DNA of 64,000 nt from JAJDXO01 sp965213765. Its GTDB lineage: Bacteria; Pseudomonadota; Alphaproteobacteria; Rhodospirillales; UBA2165. Shown one piece after another: positions 26,119-35,431 of this stretch. The notes below the pieces were generated by a model, which was not told the DNA's origin, did no database searches, and saw only the letters and a program-made list of their open reading frames with translations. The number at the start of each line of letters is the position of its first letter. Within the stretch, counting starts at the first letter, position 1. Made by a program: the position numbers and the translations under genes. The stretch is taken from positions 1,054,001 through 1,118,000 of the forward strand of contig OZ243926.1 of assembly GCA_965213765.1 (NCBI GenBank). The letters are read 5' to 3'.

Positions 26119-28452
26119 ATGTCTGACCGACCCGGGCCGGACGGAAGCCGCCCCCCCGCCGCTCCGCCGCGTGGGATTCTGGCAAAGGTATCGGCGGAAG
26201 ACCGGGACCTTATCGAGCGGCCGGTTCTCGCCCCGCATCTCGATTTTTATCCGGTTGATGAAGATCAGACCCTGCTGGTCTCCGAAACTTTCAATACATT
26301 ACTGCGTGGACCGATCTACGGTGATCTTCTGCCGCTGCTTGACGGCCGCCCGGGGGACGACCTTGCCGCCGCCCTCGCCGACGCCCACGTCTCCGCCGAT
26401 GTTCGCGCAGCTCTCGCCGCCCTGGCCTCCCGGGGCTACGCGGTTTCCGGCGATCATTCGATGGACAGGGGCCGTGCGGCCTACTGGTCCTCGCTCGGCG
26501 CCTCTCCCCGATGGGCGGAACAGCGGCTGGCGGAAGCCCGCGTGGCGGTCGACGGCGACGACGGCCGGTTCTCCCGCCAACTCGAAGCCATGGGCATTGC
26601 GGTGGATAACGACGGGCCCGCCCTGTCGGTCGTCGTTTGCGCCGACTATCTGGACGAGGGTCTCGATAGCGTCAACCGGCGCCATATCGATTCCGGCGCG
26701 CCCTGGATGCCGGTCCGGCCAAAGGGCCTGGAACCGCTGTTCGGCCCGGTATTCCGCCCCGCGGAACAGGGGCCATGCTGGGCCTGCCTCGCCTACCGCC
26801 TGCGCAGCCACCGGGAAGTCCACAACTTCCTGCGCAACCTCGCCGGCGACGAGGCGGCTTTCCGGCCCAACGCCGCCGAACCGGCGGTCCTGGGCGCGAT
26901 ATACGGGCTGGTCGCGGCCGAGATTGCGAAATGGCTGGTCCTGGAGGAAGCGGCGGTACTGCACGGCCGGGCGATTTCGCTGGATACCGGCAGCCTGCGG
27001 AGCACGCATCATCCGGTCATGCGCCGGCCCCAATGCGTTGTCTGCGGAGACGCGGCCCTCCATCGCATCGACCGGCCTCCGATTCCGGTGCGTTTGCGGC
27101 CGAGTCCGGCGCAGATCAGCAACAGCGGCGGCGTGCGCTCGGTCGCCCCGGAAGAAACCCTCGCGCGTTACCGCCACCTCATCGGCCCGGTCGGCGGTGT
27201 CGTCACCTGGGTCGCGCGGAAGACCGAGGAGGACGATTCCTGGTTCCACGTCTACTGGGCCGGGTCCAACCTCGGGCTGCGCGGCCGCAAACTGAGTTCG
27301 CTCAGGCGCAGCTTGCGCAGCAAGAGCGCCGGCAAGGGCAGCACGCGGGCACAGTCCGAGGCAAGCGCGCTGTGTGAGGCGATCGAACGGTATTCCGGCG
27401 CATTTCACGGCGACGAAATTCGCTGCCGGAAACGGTTCGCCGACATTGCCGCGGCCGGCGACGCGGCGGCGATTCATCCGAACGACGTCCAGTTGTTCAG
27501 CGAACGCCAGCTGGACGAAGCGGCGGCGATCAACGCCAGGGGCCATCCCTACAACATCGTCCCGCCCCGCCTCGACCCCGAGGCGGAAATCGACTGGTCG
27601 CCCGTGTGGTCGCTGACGCAGGAGCGCCACCGCTACCTTCCGACGTCGATGCTCTACGGCGCACCGGCCGAACTGAGAGGCCATGCCGACTTCATTGCCG
27701 ATTCGAACGGCTGTGCGGCGGGCAACACCCTGGAAGAAGCGATCCTGCAGGGGTTTTTCGAACTGGCCGAGCGCGATGCGTTCGCCATCTGGTGGTACAA
27801 CCGGCTGGCCGTGCCCGGTGTGGAGCTGGAAAGCTTCGGCGACGATTATCTCGCCCAGGCGCCGGATTATTACGGCCGGCGCGGACGTGAGATGTGGGTG
27901 CTCGACGTCACCGCCGATCTCGGCATTCCCGTTTTCGCGGCCGTATCGCGGCGGACCGGCGGCGATACCGAGGATATCATTTACAGCGCCGGCGCGCACA
28001 CCGACCCGCGCATCGCCGCCCTGCGCGCCGTCTGCGAATTGAACCAGTGCCTGGCCTGGCTCCCCGGGGGCGGTTCCGGCCCGGCGATCGACGATCCGTT
28101 GGCGCTCGGGTGGTGGAAGACGGCGACGCTGGCCGACCATCCCTATCTGGCGCCGGCGGACGGGGCGCCGGCGCGCGGCAGGGCCGACTATCCGGTTCCC
28201 GATACGACGGACGTGCGCGACGAGGTCGATCGGTGCCGCTCGCTGGTCGAGGCCCGCGGCATGGAATTTCTGGTGCTCGACCAGACGAGACCGGACATCG
28301 GCATGCCGGTGGTACGGGTTATCGTGCCGGGCCTGCGCCATTTCTGGGAGCGCTTCGCGCCGGGACGCCTGTACGATGTGCCGGTCGCAATGGGCCGGCG
28401 CGACCGCGCGCTCGCCGAAGAAGAACTCAATCCCGTGCCGGTCATCGCGTGA
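26119..28452 (+). CDS. Fused leader-binding/YcaO azoline cyclodehydratase
   Basis: A 777-residue protein. The first ~340 residues form a ThiF-like/ocin leader-binding region with a Zn tetracysteine: PCWAC (C220, C223) and CVVC (C306, C309). The YcaO domain follows from about residue 385, with the ATP-site segment EASALCEAIERYSG and DSNGCAAGNTLEEAILQGFF with ELAERDAF. It ends ELNPVPVIA, a proline-rich C-terminus like that of azoline-forming YcaO enzymes. It uses ATP to cyclise Cys/Ser/Thr of a precursor peptide to thiazolines/oxazolines. The precursor is very likely the NHLP at 35529-35783. Start: AAGGA precedes the ATG. A 9-nt gap to the next gene implies one operon. Confidence 0.92.
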   Translation: MSDRPGPDGSRPPAAPPRGILAKVSAEDRDLIERPVLAPHLDFYPVDEDQTLLVSETFNTLLRGPIYGDLLPLLDGRPGDDLAAALADAHVSADVRAALAALASRGYAVSGDHSMDRGRAAYWSSLGASPRWAEQRLAEARVAVDGDDGRFSRQLEAMGIAVDNDGPALSVVVCADYLDEGLDSVNRRHIDSGAPWMPVRPKGLEPLFGPVFRPAEQGPCWACLAYRLRSHREVHNFLRNLAGDEAAFRPNAAEPAVLGAIYGLVAAEIAKWLVLEEAAVLHGRAISLDTGSLRSTHHPVMRRPQCVVCGDAALHRIDRPPIPVRLRPSPAQISNSGGVRSVAPEETLARYRHLIGPVGGVVTWVARKTEEDDSWFHVYWAGSNLGLRGRKLSSLRRSLRSKSAGKGSTRAQSEASALCEAIERYSGAFHGDEIRCRKRFADIAAAGDAAAIHPNDVQLFSERQLDEAAAINARGHPYNIVPPRLDPEAEIDWSPVWSLTQERHRYLPTSMLYGAPAELRGHADFIADSNGCAAGNTLEEAILQGFFELAERDAFAIWWYNRLAVPGVELESFGDDYLAQAPDYYGRRGREMWVLDVTADLGIPVFAAVSRRTGGDTEDIIYSAGAHTDPRIAALRAVCELNQCLAWLPGGGSGPAIDDPLALGWWKTATLADHPYLAPADGAPARGRADYPVPDTTDVRDEVDRCRSLVEARGMEFLVLDQTRPDIGMPVVRVIVPGLRHFWERFAPGRLYDVPVAMGRRDRALAEEELNPVPVIA

Positions 28453-28461
28453 GGGGCGGAT

Positions 28462-29577
28462 ATGGATTTTGAGGAACGCTTAGCCGTCACCCAGGAGCGC
28501 CTCGCCGCCGAAGCCGATTCCATGGCCGAGGTGCTCGAGCGGCTGAGGGGCCAAATTTCCCCCGTCCTGATCGGCGACCGGGAGTGGCAAGACGTACTGG
28601 AGCGCACCCGGGATCTGCCGGCCTCTGTGGCCGCCTTCCCGTTCGGCTTCGAGTTGCCGCTGCACGAGAACCGGCCGGGCGCCGACCTCGGAATCTCGGT
28701 CGTCGGCGGGACCGGGCCGGCGGCGTATTTCGAGGAAAGGGCGCGGCTGGCCAAACCGGACCCGTCAGCCGCGGCCATCGCGCACCTGCTGGAGCGGACC
28801 GAACCCCGCGACTCGCCGCTTTGTGAAATCGTCGGACGGAAGATGATGCTTGAATACGACATCGCTTCGAGACCCGACGACGCGCCGGCGGACCCGGGCA
28901 TTTTCCTCCGGCCGGCGGAACGGCCGATGACCGGCGACGGCCAACGCCTCGGCGATGTCGGTACGGTGCTCGATGCGCTGGTTTCCGCCGTCGGCTGGAA
29001 TCCCGATGCGGCCGAGCGGCTGCATGCGGAGCGGATTTACCTGGCGCAGAGGCCGGACACGCGCGTCGAATCGTTCGGCGCCTTTCCCTCGCGGGAACGG
29101 GCGCTCCGGCTTGCGGTGACGGGGTTTCGGACCTCGCGGGACCTGGCGTCGTTCCTCGAACGCGCGGGCTGGCCGGGTCAGCGCCAGGCGGCGGCCGCTG
29201 TCACGCGCTTTGAGAAATACAGCGGTTTCGTCGCCCTGGGCGCGCATTTCGACGTCTTGTCCGGCGGCCTCGGCCCGACGCTCGGACTGAGTTTCATCGC
29301 CAAGGAAAGGGTGTCGAAGGATCCGCGTTACTGGCTGGACGATCCGCACCTTTGGGAGACCTTTGTCGACGGCCTGCGCGAGGAAGGCCTCGGCGTCGCG
29401 GAAAAATTATCCGCGCTGGCAGGATGGACGGCGGGGCCGACGACGCTGTTTTCGAGTTCCGGCCCGTTTGTGCTGTTGCGCGGCATTCACCATATCAAGA
29501 TCGTTCTGGCCGGCGATGGCATCGGGCAGGTCAAGGGCTACGTTTACATGGTGCTGATCGCCGGGCCGTTTTCATGA
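28462..29577 (+). CDS. Unrecognised 371-residue protein in the YcaO operon
   Basis: I do not recognise a family. The protein starts 9 nt after the YcaO stop and has a GAGGGG-type ribosome site. Residues 1-60 look helical and charged. The middle has GADLGISVVGGTGPAAYFEE and a LCEIVGRKMMLEYDIASRPD stretch; the C-terminal third has FEKYSGFVALGAHFDVLSGG and a hydrophobic end, IHHIKIVLAGDGIGQVKGYV. No signal peptide, Walker motif or clear metal site is seen. Its tight coupling to the cyclodehydratase suggests a role in peptide maturation or recognition, but that is inference from position only. Confidence 0.75.
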   Translation: MDFEERLAVTQERLAAEADSMAEVLERLRGQISPVLIGDREWQDVLERTRDLPASVAAFPFGFELPLHENRPGADLGISVVGGTGPAAYFEERARLAKPDPSAAAIAHLLERTEPRDSPLCEIVGRKMMLEYDIASRPDDAPADPGIFLRPAERPMTGDGQRLGDVGTVLDALVSAVGWNPDAAERLHAERIYLAQRPDTRVESFGAFPSRERALRLAVTGFRTSRDLASFLERAGWPGQRQAAAAVTRFEKYSGFVALGAHFDVLSGGLGPTLGLSFIAKERVSKDPRYWLDDPHLWETFVDGLREEGLGVAEKLSALAGWTAGPTTLFSSSGPFVLLRGIHHIKIVLAGDGIGQVKGYVYMVLIAGPFS

Positions 29578-29677
29578 ACGTCGTTCGGTATTCGAATAGC
29601 CCGCCCGGCCCTGGTTCCGGGACGGCGGGAATGTTATGTTCGGACATCCTGCGGAACGGTTGCGCAATCCTGAGGCG

Positions 29678-30577
29678 ATGACAGTGAACGAACGTCCAGA
29701 AACATCCGCGCCGGATCGAAAAAGTGCGGCCGAACACTACTACGACGAAAACACGCCCGGAATTTACCTCAACGGGTGGAACCGCGACCATATCCATTTC
29801 GGACTGTTCGAGCCCGGGGAGTGTCCCGAACCCGGCGAAGCTCTCGTCGATTCGCCGGGCCTCGCCCGGGCCGTAGAGCGCATGGTCGAGGCCATTGTCG
29901 CGCCGGCCGGGATCGAGGCAAGCCACCATGTGGTGGACGCGGGATGCGGCGTCGGAGGAACCGCCATTCTATTGGCCAGGTCCAGGGGGTGCACTGTCAC
30001 CGGCGTCAACATCAACAAGATGCAGCTGGAGATTGCCGCTGAAAAGGCGGCCGATGCGGATCTGGATAACCGCATTTCCTTCGAATATGCGGATTGCTCG
30101 CGGAGTCTGCCCTTCGCCGACGATTCGATCGACATTGTCGTCAACATAGAGAGCGCCTGCCACTACAGCGACCGAAGGCAGTTTCTTCTCGAAGTGGGCC
30201 GGATACTGAAGCCCTCGGGAAAGATCGCGGCAATGGACTGGATGGCGCGCGACGGCCTCGCGGCCGGTGACTACGAGAAGCACATCGTGCCGCTATGCAA
30301 GCCGTTTGCTGTCGACGGTCTGGAGACTCAGTCCACCTACACGGAGAAACTGCACGAAGCGGGTTTGGAAATTCTCGAGTTCGAGGGATTCGACGGCAAG
30401 GATTCGGACAATCTGCGGCTTGTCGGAAACAGCTACAATTTCCTCGCCACGCTACAGTTTGCCGGCGTCGAAACGCCAGGGACCCGCAGGCTGATCGATC
30501 AGTTCGAAACGCTGTACGAAGCCTGGAAAAACGGGAGCTTCGAGCTCAGGCGGTATTGCGCACGGAAACCCGCATAA
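29678..30577 (+). CDS. SAM-dependent methyltransferase, sterol/GPP C-methyltransferase-like
   Basis: About 299 residues from the ATG at 29678 (GAGG 4 nt upstream; an ATG at 29636 gives 14 extra residues). Motif I is HVVDAGCGVGGTAILLARSR, followed by GCTVTGVNINKMQLEIAAEK, which resembles the C-methyltransferases that include sterol C24 and geranyl-diphosphate C2 enzymes (GCxVxGxNNNxxQ-type). SLPFADDSIDIVVNIESACH and VGRILKPSGKIAAMDW are motifs II and III. NGWNRDHIHFGLFEPGE stands where sterol methyltransferases have their aromatic sterol-binding region. Substrate unknown: terpenoid, lipid or peptide are all possible. It is convergent with a second methyltransferase. Confidence 0.85.
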   Translation: MTVNERPETSAPDRKSAAEHYYDENTPGIYLNGWNRDHIHFGLFEPGECPEPGEALVDSPGLARAVERMVEAIVAPAGIEASHHVVDAGCGVGGTAILLARSRGCTVTGVNINKMQLEIAAEKAADADLDNRISFEYADCSRSLPFADDSIDIVVNIESACHYSDRRQFLLEVGRILKPSGKIAAMDWMARDGLAAGDYEKHIVPLCKPFAVDGLETQSTYTEKLHEAGLEILEFEGFDGKDSDNLRLVGNSYNFLATLQFAGVETPGTRRLIDQFETLYEAWKNGSFELRRYCARKPA

Positions 30578-30635
30578 TCAGGCCGTCATCCATGCATCAG
30601 GCGTACGAATATTCCAGATTCCGCGGCCGGACAGA

Positions 30636-31466
30636 TCATTGAGCCGGTCTGGCCCCGGAGAGGAAATGATAGGTGAACACGCCTTCGCGCAGGCCCTGAT
30701 CGTAGCCGATAGTCGCTTCCATAAACTCCTGGGACGCCCGGTTCAGCCCAGCTGAACGGGGGTTCAAGAAAGTCAGCAACAGCCACCCGTCGCGAAGCCG
30801 TTTCGTCGCCGGCGCCGCTTCCGACGACACATCCCGCGCCTGAATGTCGACGAATCCGGCTTCATCGAGCAACGCAATCACGTCGCGCCACGGCGCGAGC
30901 GGCGGCATGCGCCAGCCGCGCTGCGCGGTGGCATGATTCACTTCCTGTTCTTCGGACATCGGCGCACCGCTCAGCAACCCTTCGAGAGCTTGCCAGCGCC
31001 CGCCGGGCTTGAGCACCCGGTACACGCCCCGGAGATAGGCGAGTTTGTCTTTCGCATAGCAGAAGGATTCGTGATTCAGGACAGCGTCGAAACTGCCATC
31101 GGAAAACGGCAGGTCCATGAAATCGCCGTACCGGAAGTCGACCAGGTGGCCGACTCCGCGCTCTTCCGCGTGCCGGGTCGCCACGGCGATATGAGGTTCG
31201 CAGATCGTCAGGCCGGTGACGCGGACGCCGCTGGTCTCGGCCAGCGTGATGGCGGTGCCGCCGACGCCGCAGCCGGCATCCAACACATGCCGTCCAGGTC
31301 CGAGGTCGCACCCCTCCACGAGCGTCCGGTTGGCGCGCATCAGGCCTTCCCGGTCGGTCGTCGTGTCCGGGCCCCAAAGGCCGAAATGACAAGCCAGCAG
31401 GTCGCCGCCGAACATTTCCATGCGCTCGGTCAGGTCGGCGTAGTGCTCGGAAACAGTGGTTTCCAT
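30636..31466 (-). CDS. Second SAM-dependent methyltransferase, sterol/tocopherol-type
   Basis: About 276 residues from the ATG at 31466 (METTVSEHYADLTERMEMFG); a longer open frame upstream lacks family likeness. Motif I reads HVLDAGCGVGGTAITLAETS and GDFMDLPFSDGSFDAVLNHE, followed by YRVLKPGGRWQALEG, gives motifs II-III in the style of sterol/tocopherol methyltransferases. Near the N-terminus, LLACHFGLWGPDTTTDREGL fits the same superfamily. It shares the DAGCGVGGTA core with its convergent neighbour, but the sequences differ widely elsewhere, so the pair is not a recent duplication. It is transcribed away from the FAD oxidase gene. Confidence 0.85.
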   Translation of the reverse strand: METTVSEHYADLTERMEMFGGDLLACHFGLWGPDTTTDREGLMRANRTLVEGCDLGPGRHVLDAGCGVGGTAITLAETSGVRVTGLTICEPHIAVATRHAEERGVGHLVDFRYGDFMDLPFSDGSFDAVLNHESFCYAKDKLAYLRGVYRVLKPGGRWQALEGLLSGAPMSEEQEVNHATAQRGWRMPPLAPWRDVIALLDEAGFVDIQARDVSSEAAPATKRLRDGWLLLTFLNPRSAGLNRASQEFMEATIGYDQGLREGVFTYHFLSGARPAQ

Positions 31467-31664
31467 TTCGGTCCGGTATCCGGAGGATGCTGAATTCGCT
31501 TCGTCGCGCGGCAGGGTAGGTAGACCCACAGCGCTTTTCAAGGACGCAGGCTTCCGGGCGGTGCGAAGAGTTGCCTGCGGAAAGGCTTTTCTGCGATAGT
31601 TATCGGGGTCTCCGAAACGCCGGTCCCCGAAGACATCGGCAACGAGCGCGGAAAGTGGACGCCA

Positions 31665-32996
31665 ATGAACGAACGAGGTGTCATTCCGAGCCTTGGCAGA
31701 GAACGGGCGGACATCGATCCGCGATCTCGCGACTTCGGAAGAATGATCGAACGGACGCCGGGCGCGGTGGCGCGGCCGAGGAGCGTCGAGGACGTGTCAA
31801 GCATCGTCCGGTGGGCGGCGAAAGAGAACCTACGGCTATCCATTCGCGGTGGCGGGCACTCCCAGGGCGGCCAGAGCCTGACCGACGGCGGGCTGGTGGT
31901 CGACACGGTCTGGCTCGGTCGGGTCGAAACCGCCGGCCCGGACCTTGTGCGTGCGCAAGGGGGAGCGCTGTGGGGCTCGATTGTCGACGCGCTGCGCGAA
32001 ACGAACGGACTCCCGCAGGTCCTCGTAGACACGGCGGAAGTCAGCGTGGGCGGCACACTGTCCGCGGGCGGATTCGGAACGACGTCCCATCGGCACGGGG
32101 TGCAGGCCGGACAGGTCGAGCAACTTGAGGTGGTGACCGGAACCGGCGAGCGGGTATTGTGCTCAAATAGCCGGAATCCCGGCCTGTTCGATGCAGTCAG
32201 GGGCGGCCAGGGCCAGTTCGGCATCGTAACCGACGCCTGGATCCGGCTTCGAAAGGCCGGCAAACGGATCCGGCAATACGAGCTCCGTTACCGCGACCTC
32301 GACCGGTTCGCCCGCGACTTCGAACAGGCCGTCCGCGAAGACAGGTTCGACCATATTCGGGCGGAAACCCGGGTCCATGAACGGGATATCGTCATGAGCG
32401 CCGGCGTCGAATATGACGAGAGCCTTGAAGACGGGGCGGCGCTCGAAGAGCTGGGATACGACGAGATCGTATCCGTCAAGGACTCAGCCGACGTCGGCCG
32501 TGCCGGAATTTATCCGAGATGGGCGTTCAGCTGGAGGATGTATCACCCCTGGCGGGACTGGTTCATGCCCTGGGAGACCCTTCGAGAAGTGCTCGCCCAA
32601 CCGTGGCTCGACCCGGACCAGGTGCCCCGTGCGCCGGACATCTGGATCGGCATTTACCCGATCGCGACGCAGGATGTCGGCGCGCCGCTTTTCATGCACC
32701 CCACGGGCGAACGGATGTTCTCATACTCGGTCCTCGCGGTTTTCGACGAATTCGAACGGGCAAACGAACTGGCGGAAAGATTGCGGCGGATCGACAGAAC
32801 GCTGATCGGACTCGGCGGGAAAGCCTATCTGTCGGGCCGCGTGGGTTACGGACCCGGCGAATGGCGGGAACACTATGGCGACATGCTTGAAACGGCCATC
32901 CGCTGGAAGAAGGAGTTCGATCCGAATTGGGTATTCCGCGGCCAGGGGATGCCGTTCGACGAAAACCAGGCCGCTTCAGGCGGCAGTGCTGCCTGA
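31665..32996 (+). CDS. BBE/PCMH-type FAD-dependent oxidoreductase
   Basis: A 443-residue oxidase. The FAD domain has RPRSVEDVSSIVRWAAKENL and LRLSIRGGGHSQGGQ, where the histidine in GGGHS is the likely covalent FAD attachment site, as in berberine-bridge and cytokinin-dehydrogenase-type enzymes. GGTLSAGGFGTTSHRHGVQA and GGQGQFGIVTDAWIRL are further FAD motifs. The C-terminus (FDPNWVFRGQGMPF) fits the family. It lacks a signal peptide. No SagB-type azoline dehydrogenase is seen in the cluster, so this flavoenzyme is one candidate for aromatising thiazolines; it could equally oxidise a terpenoid alcohol. GGAAAG lies upstream. Its 3' end overlaps the convergent exporter gene by 21 nt. Confidence 0.85.
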   Translation: MNERGVIPSLGRERADIDPRSRDFGRMIERTPGAVARPRSVEDVSSIVRWAAKENLRLSIRGGGHSQGGQSLTDGGLVVDTVWLGRVETAGPDLVRAQGGALWGSIVDALRETNGLPQVLVDTAEVSVGGTLSAGGFGTTSHRHGVQAGQVEQLEVVTGTGERVLCSNSRNPGLFDAVRGGQGQFGIVTDAWIRLRKAGKRIRQYELRYRDLDRFARDFEQAVREDRFDHIRAETRVHERDIVMSAGVEYDESLEDGAALEELGYDEIVSVKDSADVGRAGIYPRWAFSWRMYHPWRDWFMPWETLREVLAQPWLDPDQVPRAPDIWIGIYPIATQDVGAPLFMHPTGERMFSYSVLAVFDEFERANELAERLRRIDRTLIGLGGKAYLSGRVGYGPGEWREHYGDMLETAIRWKKEFDPNWVFRGQGMPFDENQAASGGSAA

Positions 32997-35339
32997 GCCC
33001 GTATCGGCCTTTCCGGAAGCCGGGTCGCCGCGATCGACCGCAAGCAGCAGCGCCGGCAGGAGCAGCAGGTCGGCGACCAGCGCGAAGCCGATGATCAGCG
33101 CGGTGAGAAGGCCCACCTGCGCCGTCGGGATGAACGGCGACAGGAGGAGGATCAGGAAGCCCGCCACCAGCACGGCCGTGGTCGTGACGAGCGCCCGGCC
33201 GGCTGCCTGGAAGGCATAGCGAACCGCCTCCTCCGACGAATGGCCGAGTTCCCTCCGCGCGCGACGGTATTTGCTGAGGAAATGCACCGTATCGTCCACG
33301 ACGATACCGATCGTCATGGCGACCACCACCGACAGGGCCAGGCCGACCTGCCCGACGATAAGCCCCCAGACGCCGAATCCCATGATGGCGGGCACGAAGT
33401 TGGGCACGAGGCTCATGACGCCGAGGCGGAGCGAACGGAATGCGGCAATCAGGATGATCGAAATGCCGAGCAGCGCAACCGCGGTGCCGAGCAGCATGGC
33501 GCGTATGTTGCGCTGCCCGATATGGGCGAACAGCAGCGCCGGTCCTGAACTGTCGACCCGTGTAATTTTCGGCGCATTGCTCTTCAGCCAGGCTCGCGCA
33601 CGCGCATTCAGGGCCAGCACATCCCCGGAGGAGAGCGTCGTGGTCGTCACGGTCAGGCGCGTTGCCGATTTGGCCGTGTCGATCCGGTTGTTCAAGTCCA
33701 GGCCCTGGGGTAGGGAGAGCTCGTAGAGCAGCAGGTATTGCGCGGCGAGGTCGCGGCTTGCCGGCAGCCGGTAGGCCGCCGAATCGTCGCCATGCATGCT
33801 CTTGTTGAGTTGCCGGAAGGTATCGGTAATCGTTTCGACGTGCCGCGTTTCCGGCTGTTTGCGGTACCAGTCGGCGAAGGCCGAGACATTCGCGAGAAAG
33901 GCGGGATCGGTAACGCCGCCCGGTTCGGCTGCGTGCAGCGAATATTCGAGCAGGGTGTTGCCGCTCAACCGCTCGTCCAGAAAATCCGTATCCCGCCGGA
34001 ACTCGGTACTCTCGTCGAAGAAATGGACCAGCACGTCGTTCAGGTCGTTGCGCGGGATGGCGGCCAGCAGCGCGAGCACGACCGCCACCGAGCCCCACAG
34101 CACGGCCGTGCGGCGGCGCACCACGAAATCCGCGATCGCCGCCATGGCCCGGTCGTCCCGCCGTTCCGCCGGCCGCGCCCGCATCGGGAGCAGCGAAAGC
34201 AGCGCCGGCAGAAAGGTGACCGAGAGCAGGAAGGAGGCGGCGATGCCGAAGGCCACGAAATTCCCGAGATGCCGGTAGGGCGGCACTTCGGAGAAGTTCA
34301 TGGTCAGGAAGCCGAGCGCCGTCGTCACGCTTGCCAGGAATACCGGATTCAGGTTGATCCTGACGGCTTCGACAATGGCCGCGCGTTTCGAATCGCCGGC
34401 CCGCTGGCGCTGCTGCAGCGTCACCAGCAGATGCACGCAGTTGGCGACGACGATCATCAGCACGATGGTCGGTGCCGGCGCCGTCGGCGGCGTGAAGGGC
34501 AGCCCGACCCATCCGCCCATCCCCATCGACACGAGAATCGAGAAGACCATGACCAGCCCGGTCGCCGCGACGCCCGCGAAACCGCGCGTCAGGAGGATGA
34601 GGACGACGGCCATGATCGCAAGGCTGGCAGGCAGGAAAACCTTCTGGCTGTCGATCGACGCCTGCGAGAAGGTGTGGTTGATCATCACCGTCCCGACCGT
34701 GCGGACATCGACGCCCGGAAACCGTTTTTCCGCCTCGGCGGCGAGCTTGCGGGCGAACCCGGCAACCTCAGGAACCCGTACCGCCTGGTCTTCCTCCGGC
34801 AACTCGACGGTGACGTTGACCGCGCTGACGCGGCCGTCCCGCGCCAGGAGGCTGCCCTTGAGCCGCGGGTCGGCGAGGGCCACGGCGCGGATCCGCGCCC
34901 GTTCCCCCGCATCGCCCAGCTTTGCGGGATCGACGAGGCCGCGCACGACCAATTCGTCTCCGTCGGCGGTCGTATGCTGGAAATTGGCGATCGAATCGAC
35001 CCGGCGGGAATAGGGCGTCCGCCAGGCCTGCCCGGTCAGCCAGACCGCGGCCTTGAGGGCCGGTTCCCCGCTGGCGTCGCCGGCCTCCGGCACGATCATG
35101 AAAAGGACGTTTTCGGTCTTCCCGTAGGCGTTCTCCAGCGCTTCGTAAGCGAGGAGTTCGGGATTATCCTGGCTGAAAAAGATACGGTAATTGGTCGAGA
35201 ATTGAAGAAAGGCGCCGCCGGCGGCGGCAAGCAATACAAGGATGAGGCTTGCCGCGATGACCGACCAGCGCGACGCAACCACACGCTCCGCAAAGCGTGC
35301 CTCGAACGGCCGCGCCGGGTTGCCGGGCTGATCCGCCAT
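32976..35339 (-). CDS. MMPL/RND-type membrane exporter (copy 1)
   Basis: A 787-residue membrane protein with the two-fold MMPL/HpnN layout: one N-terminal helix (VIAASLILVLLAAAGG), a large periplasmic loop, five helices, a second loop and five more helices. IFFSQDNPELLAYEALENAY and RTPYSRRVDSIANFQHT are in loop 1; MTIGIVVDDTVHFLSKYRRA is the conserved late motif. HpnN-like and sterol-pathway BstA-like relatives move hopanoids or sterols, so a lipid or terpenoid cargo is plausible. It has an extended similarity to the second exporter at 50869-53199. No membrane-fusion partner is next to it. It lies 92 nt before the terminator of the peptide precursor gene in the same direction. Confidence 0.88.
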   Translation of the reverse strand: MADQPGNPARPFEARFAERVVASRWSVIAASLILVLLAAAGGAFLQFSTNYRIFFSQDNPELLAYEALENAYGKTENVLFMIVPEAGDASGEPALKAAVWLTGQAWRTPYSRRVDSIANFQHTTADGDELVVRGLVDPAKLGDAGERARIRAVALADPRLKGSLLARDGRVSAVNVTVELPEEDQAVRVPEVAGFARKLAAEAEKRFPGVDVRTVGTVMINHTFSQASIDSQKVFLPASLAIMAVVLILLTRGFAGVAATGLVMVFSILVSMGMGGWVGLPFTPPTAPAPTIVLMIVVANCVHLLVTLQQRQRAGDSKRAAIVEAVRINLNPVFLASVTTALGFLTMNFSEVPPYRHLGNFVAFGIAASFLLSVTFLPALLSLLPMRARPAERRDDRAMAAIADFVVRRRTAVLWGSVAVVLALLAAIPRNDLNDVLVHFFDESTEFRRDTDFLDERLSGNTLLEYSLHAAEPGGVTDPAFLANVSAFADWYRKQPETRHVETITDTFRQLNKSMHGDDSAAYRLPASRDLAAQYLLLYELSLPQGLDLNNRIDTAKSATRLTVTTTTLSSGDVLALNARARAWLKSNAPKITRVDSSGPALLFAHIGQRNIRAMLLGTAVALLGISIILIAAFRSLRLGVMSLVPNFVPAIMGFGVWGLIVGQVGLALSVVVAMTIGIVVDDTVHFLSKYRRARRELGHSSEEAVRYAFQAAGRALVTTTAVLVAGFLILLLSPFIPTAQVGLLTALIIGFALVADLLLLPALLLAVDRGDPASGKADTGSGSTAA

Positions 35340-35431
35340 CGTTGGAGCCGCTACCCGCGATTGCTATGGGCCGCCGAACACGCACGGCCCCGTTCATAGC
35401 GGAACCCGCCGGAGAATTTGCAGCCGACTGG

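Noticed and set aside
23815..26238. 807-codon open frame on the minus strand opposite the AlkB-GlnE gene
   Set aside because: High-G+C antisense shadow: composition is Arg/Gly/Ala-rich with no motifs, while the plus-strand frame has clear histidine boxes.
26299..28341. 680-codon minus-strand frame opposite the YcaO gene
   Set aside because: Antisense shadow; no recognisable domains, and the plus-strand YcaO protein is certain.
33738..35399. 553-codon plus-strand frame opposite RND exporter 1
   Set aside because: Antisense shadow rich in Arg, His and Asp; the exporter frame has clear membrane helices.
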